Of a stretch of 64,000 nucleotides of DNA, positions 13,836 through 30,129 are shown piece after piece; the first letter of the stretch is position 1; each line of letters begins with the position of its first letter. Made by a program: the position numbers and the translations under genes. Source of the DNA: Ephydatia muelleri. Lineage: Eukaryota; Porifera; Demospongiae; Spongillida; Spongillidae. The stretch is taken from the NCBI GenBank assembly GCA_013339895.1, contig JABACO010000021.1, positions 6,511,664 through 6,575,663 of the forward strand, given 5' to 3'. Under the pieces are notes generated by a model. It made no database searches. It was given only the letters and a program-made list of their open reading frames with translations, and was not told the DNA's origin.

Positions 13836-14961
13836 GAAGGCATGGGAACTATCTCAACAATGGCCAAAGGAGGGTGACAACCGGGGGTGGGGTGGAGGGG
13901 GGGGGGGGGGGAGAGAGTAAAGAGGAGGAAGGAGGGGTTGCTTACCAAATACCTCATAAATGCACACCTAACTCTGTATCAGACTGGACATATATGTTCT
14001 AACGTGGAAAAAAAAACCTCTCTCCCCCCCCCCCCCCCCCTCCAAAAACAAATGATCTCAGATGGACTCAAAGTACATGTACAAGAAAGCTATAATTCAT
14101 GGTCCCCTGTGCGCACAGAATGTTACAGCAGAATTTAAATTTAATGCATTCGCCTTCTCCAGAATTTAGATTTTTTTGCTCAGTATGCAAGTGCCTCACA
14201 CACATCATGGCTAATGGACATAGATGGTGATCAGGCTCTCTGTATGTTTCCAATGAGGCAGTTTCCAATATGGCCTATACACCTACAGCTCCATGGAGGA
14301 ATGCTCTAATCAGGCATCACTAGGGTTTAGATAGACGTGTATGGACTGGGTACTAGTTATATTAATCTGTTGTAATAATTGTAAATGCAGAGGTTACCAC
14401 AATAACATTCTCCATAGCCATGGCGGTAGAATCCTATGTGGCACGGAGCTGTGAAGCTCAAAATACATTCTCACGTTTGGCAACTCGCCAATTGTCTCTG
14501 ATCAAATTTCAATCTGTACTCCAGAATGGAAATCACATTGGTAAGGCCAAATGCATAGAGCCATGCTCTCGAGGATTATACGTGAGGGTCATAGCTTATA
14601 ACATATGCATTATTAGACTGCTTAAGAATTATCATAAGCACATAAGCAGACTAATGCAGACAATTAGCAACTGGATTTTAAATAGAAGACACATTGTTGG
14701 ATGCCAAGATCTGGAACATTGAGGTTGCATGAGTGATGACAAGGTTTGTTAGAGCAGAAGTAACAAGGATGATAAAATCAAATCAAAATTCTTGGTAACC
14801 AAGTGGAAAGGGTGGGTCTCCTATTGCTGGCTAGGATGGGAAATGACAGTTCCCTCGGCTCCTCCTCCCAACCAACGTGTTACATCCGTAATGTCATGAT
14901 ATGCAAGAGAGAACAGCTGAAATACGCGAACACATTGCAAGCAGTGAGGTAGAAGTCATGT
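13836..14961. other. Gap between ARF-like copies 3 and 4
   Basis: Contains short poly-G (about 13896-13910) and poly-C (about 14025-14040) runs. A 100-codon plus ORF at 14420-14722 shows no recognisable domain. Nothing else supported. Confidence 0.5.
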
Positions 14962-16668
<1,707 letters not shown>

Positions 16669-17562
16669 CATGGGCGTAGAGTACGGGGGGGCTGAGGGGC
16701 TCAGGCGCCCCCCCCCCCCCCCCCCGGCGTACTTATTTATTTTATAAAAATATTAATCTGCGCTATGATTTAATTGTGTTAGACCCGCCTTCTAATTTGC
16801 ACGTGCACAACGATGAAGCGAATTGACTACTATTTTGTGCAAAATAAGATTGTCAGCAACCAATATCGATAGCAGCTGAGCCTAGTAAGCAGAGTGAACT
16901 ACTTATAGATGCTTGTGAACATCCCGTGGACAAAGGCAACGCTGATGATCATGAATCGATCACGGATACGTTACGGAACTTTCGGAGGTCAGATGACCTC
17001 AACCATGACCTCAGAGAAGTGTAATGAACCTAGATCTGAGGAGCTATGTGGTTCGGGTAGAAAATTTCAGCTTAGTTGGAAAGCGAAGTACAACTGGATT
17101 GACGGACAAACGCCGTGTCTTTTGTTCAGCTTGTACAAATGCTGTCAAGTTGCAAATGCCCTACATCACGAGAGAAGGATTCATATGCAGCATTTGTTCG
17201 AAGACTCAAATCATACCTGCGCTCAACAATGACCCAAGAACGGTTATATCACATTGCAGTGACTTCAGTCTTGCCATTCTGAAATAGTAAAAAACTTAGA
17301 CTCAAACCAATTACTTGACGAATTCATCAAAAAAGCTCCTAGCTGTACGCATGAATGTTTTCTCTCTCCATAAATGCAACATAGCCACAACATAATGATG
17401 CTCATCTGTCAATGTTTATCCTCATGAAATTCCATGCAAGAAATGAATGTTTTTCATATAAATGTATACGTAGTCATGTATACCTTCAATAGATATATGT
17501 ACAAATGCATGTACTTTGCAGTGTTTCCCACCCCCCGGGTTAAATAAAACTCTACACCTATG
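16669..17562 (+). mobile_element. hAT-like DNA transposon, 894 bp, internally reduced
   Basis: Terminal inverted repeats CATGGGCGTAGAGT and ACTCTACACCTATG (12 of 14 positions match) are flanked by the exact 8-bp duplication ATCAGAAT at 16661-16668 and 17563-17570. The related block at 23190-23215 has the unoccupied site. Inside, around 17040-17180, two plus frames give pieces typical of the TTF-type zinc finger of hAT transposases (RKFQLSWKAKYNWI, then DKRRVFCSAC), in different frames. No catalytic domain fits in the length, so it is non-autonomous. A C-run lies at 16707-16724. Confidence 0.85.
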
Positions 17563-17570
17563 ATCAGAAT

Positions 17571-18861
<1,291 letters not shown>

Positions 18862-19959
18862 CCTTTCGGTGGAACGTATGGTTTGTTTTGAAGTGTGGTG
18901 ACTGCCTTGGGTCCGCCTCTATAATTTTATTGCCATTAATCATGAGCTGACACACTACCAATTTTCAGCATACCTGGTCATAGTAGTAAGACCATATGTG
19001 GTGAAAATTGATAGTGTATATCCAGCAGTGTCCTCGGCATTTGTGGTGATGTCATAAAGTAGAAAAGGTGAAGATGCGGGTCCCTAAGTGTATTCTATTA
19101 TTCTATACGATTTTTTCAGCCTCCATCTGAATGCCAATTTATCAATTCAACGTTCAAACATCTTCTCCGAACCAATTATCCACCAATGCCGTTAGATAGT
19201 ATGTGTCGCGCCGCATTTTTGTAGACGTATGCATTTGATGCCAAATAGTGCTGAAGTTGAATAATCAATCAAAGGTAGAGTAAAAAGGTCTGAATCATCA
19301 TTTTCCATGGCATAGTATCAATGACCAATGCACGGCAACCCGCCCGTCTACCATTCTTTTTTTTTTGCATCAGTGGTAATATACAAGGTCGTTTGAAAGG
19401 GTGAGAGCACCTCCAAAGAGCAGAATACATTGGACCACGTGCCCAAGTTGCAGAAGCTCCGTTGATACTAAAGAAGAAGATTACCAACTAAGAGTGGCTA
19501 AATATACACAATTGTTAATAATTTTTGGTCCATCATGGCAAAATGTATTATTGGTTAGTTAGCTTTATATATAGCAGGTGGAGGAACTAGGTGTGGCAAT
19601 TAGGGTACCTTGGTGCACCGAGCATGAAGACTTTCATTCCAATTATCATCTCACCTCCTCCCCAGCCCCTTCCTCAATTCATTACATGCATGCTGCTACT
19701 CAAGACACGAAACACATAAACTAAGCTGAGCCCCAATTTGACAATCAATAAGTATGTGCTCATTAGTATGGTACTTGGTCCTGTATGCTACACTATGAGC
19801 ACAGTGAGACGCTCAGCTAAGTGCATAGGTTCACAGCAAATATATGGCTTTTATCCAATCACACATCAGTGCTCACTTCTATGTTGTGTTAAGGTCATGA
19901 TACATACAAAAGTGAACAGCTTAAAAATGTGAACACATTGAAAGCAGTAAGGTATAAGT
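18862..19959. other. Gap in ARF cluster
   Basis: Apart from sequence immediately upstream of copy 5 that resembles the upstream of copies 4 and 7, I recognise no gene or repeat. Confidence 0.45.
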
Positions 19960-20215
19960 CATGTCTATACACATGGTCACTGTTCTGCTATTAAAATACT
20001 AAACCACCAATAAATTATAGACACGAGAACAGGAGGCTAGGCTTGGATATAGCATATGATGCAGACTGTGTGTTGTTTGTAAAGATGCTTATAAAAACAA
20101 AAGGTTCCATAGTATGTGGGCCACTGACACCAATGCCTGTTTCTCACAACATTCTCAAAACATTCAAACCCAGCTTCTCAGTAATCTCGGCTTGGACACT
20201 CATTGCACTGACATA
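19960..20215 (-). pseudogene. ARF-like copy 6, 3' fragment
   Basis: Matches the terminal exon (about 19975-20085, including the GGAGGCTAGGCTTGGATATAG stretch of the C-terminal extension) and the end of exon 4 (20125-20212) on the minus strand; homology stops where the 30-bp minisatellite begins. Confidence 0.75.
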
Positions 20216-20545
20216 ATGCATACCCATGAGCACCTCTGACATATATGCATACCCAAGTGAGCACCTCTGACATAATGCATACCCAAGTGAGCACCTCTTA
20301 CATAATGTATACCCAAGTGAGCACCTCTGACATAATGCATACCCAAGTGAGCACCTATGACATATTGCATACCCAAGTGAGCATCTCTTACATAATACAT
20401 ACCCAAGTGAGCACCTCTGACATAATGCATACCCAAGTCAGCACCTATGACATAATGCATACCCAAGTGAGCACCTCTGACATACAGCATATCCAAGTGA
20501 GCACCTATGACATAATGCATACCCGAGTGAGCACCTCTGACACTG
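20216..20545. repeat. 30-bp minisatellite (11 copies)
   Basis: Contiguous copies of a unit containing CATACCCAAGTGAGCACC. The same unit occurs inverted as three copies at 24940-25025. Contiguous units with no spacers, so not a CRISPR array. Confidence 0.95.
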
Positions 20546-20795
20546 TGTTCACGAAAAGGGGGAATATACAGTAGTCAGGACCAAGCCTGTCACTCCATGA
20601 AAACACACACATATGATTTTAAATTTAGCATTGAACTACAGCAGGGTAATGCTCACCCCAAAGTGTTAGCAGTGACATGCAAAACCAAGATGTCTAATCA
20701 CAGCAGAAATAATACTTCTCTTTAAATAGTTTATGCCAGACAATTATAAGGATCGTGTGTCTTAGTTCTTAGATGCTGCATTCTTCTTTTGCATT
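20546..20795 (-). repeat. Arm of an inverted segmental duplication (partner 24655-24940)
   Basis: The stretch after the minisatellite (AGTAGTCAGGACCAAGCCTG onward) is the reverse complement, with modest divergence, of the sequence before the partner minisatellite at 24940. Confidence 0.85.
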
Positions 20796-20799
20796 GAAA

Positions 20800-21060
20800 G
20801 AACTTTATACATGAGGTGGTCACCACTATCCCCACCATTGGTATAATTCATGGCAGGAAAGATGATAATTCATGTACGTATATGAATCAATATGGAGGCA
20901 TTCACTGGACCAGGTGGGATGTTGGAAGCAAAATTGTAAACAGTTATATAATTACATGCTTGCCCCGTATGAAAGAATTGCAGAGGTGAGGATGAGCTGA
21001 AAGATAGCTTACTGCTTGTTCTAGCAAGTAAGCAAGACCTACCAAATGCATACATCTGAT
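20800..21060 (+). pseudogene. ARF-like fragment, plus strand
   Basis: Plus-strand pieces of exon 2 (20800-20842, ending at GGTCACCACTATCCCCACC), exon 3 (about 20890-20940) and exon 4 (20985-21050, LLVLASKQDLPNA in frame) in correct order but with large internal losses. Confidence 0.75.
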
Positions 21061-21150
21061 GTTCACAGAAAATGTATGATTTGGTTACCATAAATCATGC
21101 ACTTTAAACAACAAGAAATCTTTATGTTGTGTAAGAGAACAGATGAAATA

Positions 21151-21152
<2 letters not shown>

Positions 21153-21226
<74 letters not shown>
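21153..21226. repeat. (CA)n microsatellite
   Basis: Pure CA repeat just downstream of ARF-like copy 7; at the matching place after copy 8 (25155-25168) only a few CA units exist. Confidence 0.97.
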
Positions 21227-21228
<2 letters not shown>

Positions 21229-21246
21229 AAAGTACAAGTTTAATGT

Positions 21247-22212
<966 letters not shown>

Positions 22213-23287
22213 CCTTTCTGTAGAACGTATGGTTTTTTTGAATTGTGGTGACTGTCTTGGGTCCTCCTTATATTGCCATCAGATCTTGGGGCCTACGTCG
22301 CTACAGTTTACGTGGCATTTGTGATGATGTCATAAGTGGCATTTGTGATGATGTCATAAGTAGTATTTTTGGCACGCGAAACACCTATGTAGAGTCCTGG
22401 AAAGTAAAAAATAGGTCCTATACATCTTCTCTTATTCTATTCATGACTCAACAACAACAAAACAACAACAACAGCAACAACAAGAAGAAGACGGTGTAGC
22501 CTTCAGGCCTCCACAATGCCAATTACACGTTCAAACATCTTCTCCAACACCAATTATCCGCCAATGTCGAAGGATAATGACGCGCCGCAACGTATATGTT
22601 ACAGCATGATTTAAAATGTTTGACCCGTCGGTCGACCCGATTTATAGTCGGTTGACCGACTTTGAAGCCGGTTGACCCGCTTTAAAGCCGGTCAATTAGT
22701 TAGACATCTGAGTCTTCCGTGTTCATAAAGACTAGCTTCACACTCGTATGTGGCTATACTTTTTTTTCTTTGACCATCTAGGATATCAGCTCGAGAGAAG
22801 TTTGCTACCTTTCTAAATCCTATAAAACAAGAAAAACCATAATTCCCAGCTGTTATAAGCTGGCTAGGATATACGTAGTCATCACAGTAACATCTGACCA
22901 AGTAAAATGTGTTGAAATGGAAACACAAGGACGGTCTAAGTCACGTTTATGGTTTAGGATGCTCACGTTTATGGTTTAGGATGAGAGCTAGTTGACTGAA
23001 CTTTTAATAAAGCGTGCGCACTGATGCATGGGTCTGGGGCGGAGTCCCAGAAGCTCAGTCGCAATTTTATCGTTATGAAGTCATAAAGTCACGCAGGTAA
23101 CTTGATTTCTGTAAAATAACAATTCTAAATCGTGCCGACGTGCGGGATATTATTACAATAATGCTATATTTATTCTGTGTATAGTCGACTAGTATAGGAA
23201 TCAAGAAGCAGCGACAATGAGTTTTTTATGCATGAGCACGTACTCCGCGACGGCGAGTGTACATTTTCTGTGTGATGACTGAGAAAT
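22213..23287. other. Upstream of ARF-like copy 7
   Basis: Contains an (AAC)n-like stretch (22448-22490), a short tandem of CGGTTGACC-like units (22620-22695) and the block duplicated at 16165-16668/17571-17650. It keeps the empty site of the hAT-like insertion near 23190-23215. Confidence 0.6.
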
Positions 23288-23518
23288 GGGATCGTTTCCT
23301 CGAAAGTTTTTTCAAGATTTCTAATTTTTGATATTCTAGAATCTGAAATGTCCTCTATACATTGCTTCTTAGGCACTGAGAATCGGAGTATCCGTCATGG
23401 AGTTGTAAGGCTCTAAATTTTTAATTAGCCATACATTCCAACGCAAGCGTTACATTTGTATTGCGTATTGGAAATTTTAAAATGTATATGTTAGGTCCCA
23501 TTTCGCGGAAACGATCCG
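23288..23518. mobile_element. 231-bp non-autonomous element with U0-type termini
   Basis: Begins GGGATCGTTTCCTCGAAAG and ends GGTCCCATTTCGCGGAAACG followed by ATCCG; flanked by AAAT at 23284-23287 and 23519-23522. The ends match element U0 at 32201-39680. No ORF. Confidence 0.8.
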
Positions 23519-24039
23519 AAATACTGCATGATGTATAGTTTGTTATACGCATGGCAGATTTTCCAAGAGAATGAAAATCACCCATTTAAAATGATTTTGA
23601 TATAGCTTATAACATTTACATGTATATGAGAATCAGGTGAGACACAATTCATCATGGAAATTCAGTAGCATCCTACGAGGATGTTGTCTTGCAAAAGAAT
23701 TTCTTCACGTTTAGATCCGGCCATATCATGATGGGTATGCATCAGGCAATGCCAAACCTGAGAGTCTTTCATCTCCCATAGCTGGTTGAACATAAATATG
23801 TTTTCAGACGTCTAATAACGCCAACACTTCTTTCGCACTCAAAGGTAAGATGAACTATAGGCATATTTCATTGTATAATTCTAAATCTTTCTTCAATAAC
23901 TCTAAAGGATTAATTTTTTGATATTTTTTTTGCACCAGTGCATTTTTCATAATTGCTAAGGCTGGTGAAGATGTAAGCATATGTTTCTACAGATGCATTC
24001 AATGAATGATCCTATAATCAATTAATCCTATTTACTCTT

Positions 24040-24435
24040 TGCATTATAGTGGCCAATAGCATAGTAGGGCGCCTTACCCCTAAAACCCCTTATCCAATCA
24101 AGTCATCCCAAACTGTTGTAATCCTGATTCACTTGGAGTACACACAATCGCTGCTGTCGCTGCTGCTTTCTGGAAGAACTAGATTGCTTGGAGTACGCAC
24201 CATGCTGCTAATCTCTGGAGGATTGCTTGGCCTTGGAGTAAACACCACGCCGTTGCTTTCTGGGAGGAGAACATGTACTTGTTGATGGCGATCGGAGCAA
24301 CCCTCTTGTTTGAAGTTGAGAACCCAAGCATTGTTCAGGACGTCTGATTTGTTCTTTTGGGCATCTCAAGTTTAACAACAGAACAGAATTTAGCAATACA
24401 TGTTCACCGTTGTGTCTAGGTGGGGTGGGATGGGT

Positions 24436-24475
<40 letters not shown>

Positions 24476-24480
24476 GGGCA
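24040..24480. repeat. Dispersed repeat plus poly-G run (partner 17795-18184)
   Basis: Direct-orientation partner of the block at 17795-18184; an inverted third relative lies at about 37180-37310. A broken G run covers 24437-24474. Confidence 0.8.
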
Positions 24481-24654
24481 ATAAAATGATTAGTTTGGTT
24501 GTATCTTGATAATTTATGGTTGGGGTGGGGGTTTGTATCTAGTTGGGGGGGGGGTTCTGCTATAAACTTAGTTTGCATTCAATTCATGATAAATAATATG
24601 ACGTTCACAGTTATTTCTGCTCACAAAATGGATACCTCTTGTGTTGTCACTGAC

Positions 24655-25035
24655 TAGGATGTTCAATGCAAAGAAGAAGGCAGCAGCTATAAACATCTAA
24701 GAACTAAGACACACGATCCTTATAATTGTGAAAATATCTGGCATAAACTATGTATTATTTCTGCTGTGATTTTGCTTGACATCTATTTCTGGATTGGTTT
24801 TGCATGTCACTTCTAACACTTTGGTAAGTATTGCCCTGCTGTAGTTCAATGCTAAATTAAAATCATATATGTGTGTTTTCATGGAGTGACAGGCTTGGTC
24901 CTGACTACTGTATATTCCTTTTCATGAACACAGTGTCAGAGGTGCTCACTTGGGTATGCATTATGCCAGAGGTGCTCACTTGGGTATGCAGTATGTCAGA
25001 GGTGCTCACTTGGGTATGCATGTCAGTGCATACAT
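24655..25035 (+). repeat. Inverted duplication arm with three minisatellite units
   Basis: Reverse-complement partner of about 20216-20795; only three copies of the 30-bp unit here against eleven there. Sequence at 25030-25095 also matches 21045-21105 in direct orientation. Confidence 0.85.
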
Positions 25036-25188
25036 CTGATGTTCACAGAAAATGTATGAATTTGGTTACCATATATCATGTGTACACATGTTCGCTTCAT
25101 TTCTATGTTGCATTTTAAGCAACATGTTGTGTAAGAGAACAGCTAAAATACTTGGACACATACACACAATAAAGTACAAGTTTAATGT

Positions 25189-26109
25189 CTATGTGGTGGT
25201 CACTGTTCTGCTATGAAAATAACCACCAATAGATGATAGCCAAGAGGACAGGAGGCTTGGCTTGGATATAGTGTCTGATGCAGACTTTGTTGTTTCTGTG
25301 AGAGGCTGTGTTAAAGTTTTCTTTACCTCCCTCTTTGAAAGTGTGTACTGTAACCACTCCAGTCCTTCATACAGACCATCTCCACTGGTGGCACATGTAC
25401 TCTGAATGTCTATATGCATGGATGAAGATGGTCAACAAAAACAGAAGGTTCCATTGTAAGTGGGCACACTTACACCACAGCCTGTTTCTCAAAGCGTGCA
25501 ACCCCAGTTTCTCAGTAATCTCTTGGACACTCATTGCATTTGGAAGGTCTTGCTTGTTTGCCAGAACAAGCAGTACGACATCTCTTAGTTCATCTTCATT
25601 CAACATAGTCTGCAATTGTTCTTGACACACTGATATCTGTTCAAAATCAGAGCTGTCAACGACGAAAATAATTACGTCTGTGTTTTGGTAGTAATGCCTC
25701 CAAAGTGGGCGCTATTTGGGAACGTTGCACATTAGGGACGTGACTACAGTTACATGTACTTACAGTTTTGTCTCTTCCCCCAACGTCCCACATGGTCCAG
25801 TGAACGTTTTTGTAATCGATAGTCTCCACATTGAATCCTGCATACGCATGTACGTACTTGAATGATCATCTTTCCCGCCATGAATCGTACCGATGGTGGG
25901 GATAGTGGTGACCACCTCACCGAGCTTCAGTTTATACAGTGCTGTTGTCTTTCCAGCACCACCCAGACCTTTGCGGGGACAAATGGGAGTCAACTGGAAA
26001 TGTGTAGTAGCCCATTTCGTAACCTCTTACCGCACATCAAGATGCGTACTTCTTTGTTTCCATATAGCCGGTGGCACAATCGCTTGAACATGGACTCTCC
26101 ACTTCCCAT
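25189..26109 (-). CDS. ARF-like small GTPase, copy 8 (intact, divergent)
   Basis: Five exons on the minus strand: 26031-26109, 25891-25968, 25764-25837, 25474-25711, 25189-25409; same phases as the other copies, 229 residues. Start MGSGES fits N-myristoylation. P-loop is GLGGAGKTT (the Asp of GLDAAGKT is Gly), switch [11 protein letters not shown] with Arg for Gln, and the usual DSNDRER stretch reads [16 protein letters not shown] and [13 protein letters not shown] are conserved, as is the C-terminal extension ending [12 protein letters not shown]. Most diverged of the intact copies but fully open, which argues for a maintained function. Confidence 0.91.
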
Positions 26110-26537
26110 CTCTTTGTGGAACTTACTATACTCCCTACTTTTATTGCCATGTAACAATCTAATACGTGGCAATTATGATTACGTCATTTAAATAGGCTAT
26201 TTTGAGACAAATGGACTGGGGCCTTATGTGGTGTACTCATTTGAGTCAATAACTCGAGCTAGAACGAATACCCCTGTCAGATTCCATTATTACATCTATA
26301 TAATTACATAAAGTAATGTCTATGTTGGATGTCTGAAAAATATTTTACTTGTGCTAAAGGTCGAACAGTAATCGATTAGATTTCACGCATTGGGAGGTCA
26401 TTTCAACAGTCTTTCGTGTACTCCTACTGTGCAGTTTGCCCATGCCTTTAAAAAGTAACTCCTCAAGGTAACACTGTAGAGCTACATTAGTTACCGTTTT
26501 ACCCATTTAAACGTAATAGTAAAAATATATCGGTGAT

Positions 26538-28916
26538 ATGAGTCGGCTTGCTTCGTTGTCATGTTTGTTGCCATTACTTCTGGGGATTGGCTTGTATCCT
26601 TTTTGGAATGTGTCATCGTCCAAAGACCTTGAGATTGCCGAAGCAGAAGTTTTAAAAGGTACGGTTTAGCGCCGCAGTTACAACAGATATAATAATTATA
26701 GATAATTGTGATTTCTGGTTGCAACTTGCAAGGATGTGTCATCGGTAAACAGTACGTGCCTAGGGACTTTTGAGCCCATCTGGTCAGCAACGCGAAGAGG
26801 GTTGAGGGCTATGATTTAGTCGTCGAGCAGACTTCAACGTTTATAAGTACGGGAGTGGTTTCTTCAATACACCCCGCACTGCATGTTCGTCTGTCGATTT
26901 TGTTACTGTTGAGAGCTAACTTGTATACATCATGCTGCGATCAGTGGGAATGGTGTTGTGGTATGTCCTAGCGAGAGATAATATCTATTGATCTAGCACA
27001 GAGCTGAGAATCGTTGCATCATTATGGGATGGTTGTATGAGTCCAAAGCAGTAATCTGAGTCCCAATTGCTTTCTCACGTGCAGTGATTACATCTTCTAC
27101 TGAAAAAAAGCTTGTTCCCGTTGGAGATGCAAAATACATCAGCACCCTTATCTTCAAGCCTCCACACCAACCTCATTCAACCCACCCGGTAGTGATGGTG
27201 CACGGTTTTGGTGGGGCCTCGCTGTTCTTCTTCAAGAACATCGATGCCCTGAGCAAGGACCGCGTGGTCATCACACTTGATCTCCCAGGCTTTGGGCTGA
27301 GTTCGCGTTTCAACTTCACTTCCAATGCAGACGAGGCAGAGAGACAGTTTGTGGACATAATGGAGACCTGGAGGGTGCAGATGGAGCTAGATCGCTTCAT
27401 CCTGGTTGGTCACAGCTTTGGAGCCTACCTGATCACCTGCTATGCCCTCAAGTATCCATCCCACATACATCACCTTGTGCTGTTGGACCCCTGGGGGTTT
27501 GCCGAGGGGCCGTCACCGGAAACCGCCGATGAAGTTGTCGGAACCTTTCCTCCTGGCATTCGCTTTCAGTTGCAGCCAACAAGGTGTTTAGCTTCTACCC
27601 TTTGTCACATATCCGGGCCAGTGGCCCCATTGGTAAGTCTTGTACAGTGGTGTGTGTTCTAAATACTGCACTACTGACTAACCTTAATTAGGAAACACTA
27701 TAAAATGTGATTTTATAAGCCAAAGCAATTTATGTTAATGAGGATAGTTGGTCATCCTGGACCATCTGTGTCTGGACCCAGACCGATTCTGGCCTGGACC
27801 ACCGATTCTGGCCTAGACCACTGTGTCTGGACCCAGACCGATTCTGGTCTGGACCATTCGTGTCTAGACCCAGACCAATTCTGGCCACCTCAACACATTA
27901 CATGATGGTCATGTGCCATAATACCACAATCCTTTTTTTTTTCCTGTCCAGGTTTTTTTGTGCTACGTTTGACACGGCCTGACCTGATTCGTATTTTTGG
28001 AGAGACCACTTTTAACTACCTTTATCACTGTATTGCGCAAATTCCAAGGTAGCCATTTTTCGTTGTGTTTACCATGATGTGTCAATGGGACCCGCAATAA
28101 ATCGAGCTTCATGCTTTAGAAGGAAGACAAAATTGTAGTACAAAATTGACCACACTGCTTGTCAATCATTTGAATTTTAAACTGCTATACCATCTACCTA
28201 GGGTTAGTTAATTGCAAGTTAGTTCAACTTTGACATGAGGAAAGTTGTGATATCAGTCTGCTGCCTCTTTATAATCATATACACTGACCCATTTAACTGG
28301 CTGTTCCAACATGACAGGTGTCTGAATTTTAGGGCTTGCTAACTTGCACAATTTGGAATGAGTGATTGATGTGCTTTACATGTATTTGACTATCACATAA
28401 TACAGTTTTGCATTAACATGCGAGAGAAGTGTTTATGGTATATAGTAATCTCTTAGACTGAAGCATTGAAAGAATGCAAATTGGGAATGATTGGATTTAA
28501 GGCAATCACAATACCGTATATGCAATAAGGGATTGAAAGTGACACTTCACTGCCATTGCAATGTGTAACGAATGTTAAATGCCGCATCTTAATTGATATT
28601 TCTGTAATGAACTTGTAACATTTTCTCCCCAAGTGGTGAAATCGGTTACTACCACATACAGTACCTCTTTGCATGGTCTAAGCGTCCCCTTGTGAAGAGA
28701 ATTGGCCTTCTTCATGACCCGATTGGCATCACGATGATCACCGGAGCCACGTCGTGGCTCAATAATAGCCTCACTGGCCAGTGGATTCAGCAGCAGAGGC
28801 CTGAATCGCATTTTGCTGCACACGAGATTGTGGATGCAGGACATCATGTGTACGCTGAGAGAAGCGAAGAATTCAACACTCTGATGACATCCGTGTGTGC
28901 TGGTGTTGATGCATGA
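26538..28916 (+). CDS. ABHD4/ABHD5-like alpha/beta hydrolase
   Basis: Lipid-metabolism alpha/beta hydrolase of the ABHD4/5 group (lysophospholipase or lipase co-activator in animals). Exons: 26538-26658 (MSRLASLSCL, hydrophobic N-terminus about residues 5-22), 27085-27632, 27952-28048, 28634-28916 ending VCAGVDA; about 348 codons, like human ABHD5. Visible: oxyanion loop HGFGG (residues 80-84), GFGLSSR, nucleophile elbow GHSFG with Ser151 (ABHD4-like; ABHD5 has Asn), DPWGF, GPIG-type loop, RPD, LYHC, SGE, and GHHVYAE. The position of the triad Asp (WID in ABHD4) reads WLN, and the HX4D box is HX4E. Near 27550-27556 the reading frame shifts by one missing base: the downstream frame (WHSLSVAANKV) is the conserved one. 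Fits on both sides make the gene call firm. Confidence 0.9.
27740..27890. repeat. Minisatellite in ABHD-like intron 2
   Basis: About five imperfect units containing TCTGGACCCAGACCGATTCTG. Confidence 0.85.
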
Positions 28917-30129
28917 GGCGTTATGTTATTGGTCTTGTTTACACCAGATGGGACATATCACATTGTCTAATGTTTCTAGCACTAGTGAGTTGCTATTTTA
29001 CCTGTTTGCATTTTAATTCAATTACACTTACACAGATCAGTGCGCCATATCTCCGTCAGTAATGAATCGTTTTATGTTTGTTTCTTGTCAGTGGCTCTTT
29101 AATACTGTTTGTGTTTCCCTCTTCGTAATGCTGCTTGCTTGTGCCCTTGCATCGCACGCTATGCATTTGACGCAATGCATATAATGCATATTGTGTAACA
29201 GTTTTGCAATGCTTTGCTCTAATGGACTGTAGTTTCATTCCAGACCCACTTTGTTAGCAATTAGCTGTATGTATTGATAACAAGCTATGGGAGCACAAGC
29301 TATAAAAGAATGGCTAGCACAGAGAGCAGCTCCTACAAACAAAAAAGCATTTTTCAATTCACATAGTCAATTATCATCAGCTGTATGGATGGAAGAAGAC
29401 CCAGTGCCCAAGTGTCTAATGTATCTTCTCATCCATCTTACATGATTTTCACTGAATACTGCTTTTAATAAAAGGAATTCTGTGATTTAGCATGTAACCA
29501 GTGAACAGCTTTAAGTCTGCTAGCACTAAGTCAGCAGAATCTGTCTAAGAGCTATCAAATCTGTGCTACGCTGCCAAAATGAAAGATTTTGATTTCCTGT
29601 TTGATCAAATGCTGGCAGAACGAATCTAACACACACAGAGAAGTAAAACAATGCAGTCCACAGTTAATGTCAGCAGTTGAGGCACATATAGAATATCTAA
29701 GCTGTGTCAGTATTGAAGCATTGAATGAATATTTTGAGCTCAGTGTTGTGGAAATGCGTCTTGGCGTTAAAAGCAACCACTGCGGTTTGATAATAGCACA
29801 GCTGAGCCCCAAACAAAAAATCTTCGATCTATGGCAGTGTAAACAAGCATAACAAGTGATGTAATACATCCACAGCTGTGACATATGTGGGTCTGGGTAC
29901 GAGACTTCTTAGACAAGAGACAAGACAAGGTAACCAATGACCATAACTTTAATTATCACATGATACATGGCTGCCTGTAATCTGATTGGAGCTGCCAGAA
30001 TTTTGGCAGGGACACTGGCGAACTTCTCCTGGTCCCCAGTCCATTGTTTATCGCCTTTTCATAACGAAATAGGTCTGGCTTGTGAGACTAAATTTCTTGC
30101 ACACAATTAATGTTATAGAGGATATGCAA
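28917..30129. other. Intergenic region downstream of ABHD-like gene
   Basis: No recognised gene. A single CTGGGTACGAGACT terminus-like motif occurs near 29892-29910, related to the foldbacks at 43150 and 49549. Short ORFs at 29555-29884 and 29589-29852 overlap in antisense and are not supported. Confidence 0.5.

Noticed and set aside
20216-20545. Regular 30-bp repeats resembling a CRISPR array
   Set aside because: Units are contiguous with no unique spacers, in a eukaryotic context, and no cas genes are near.
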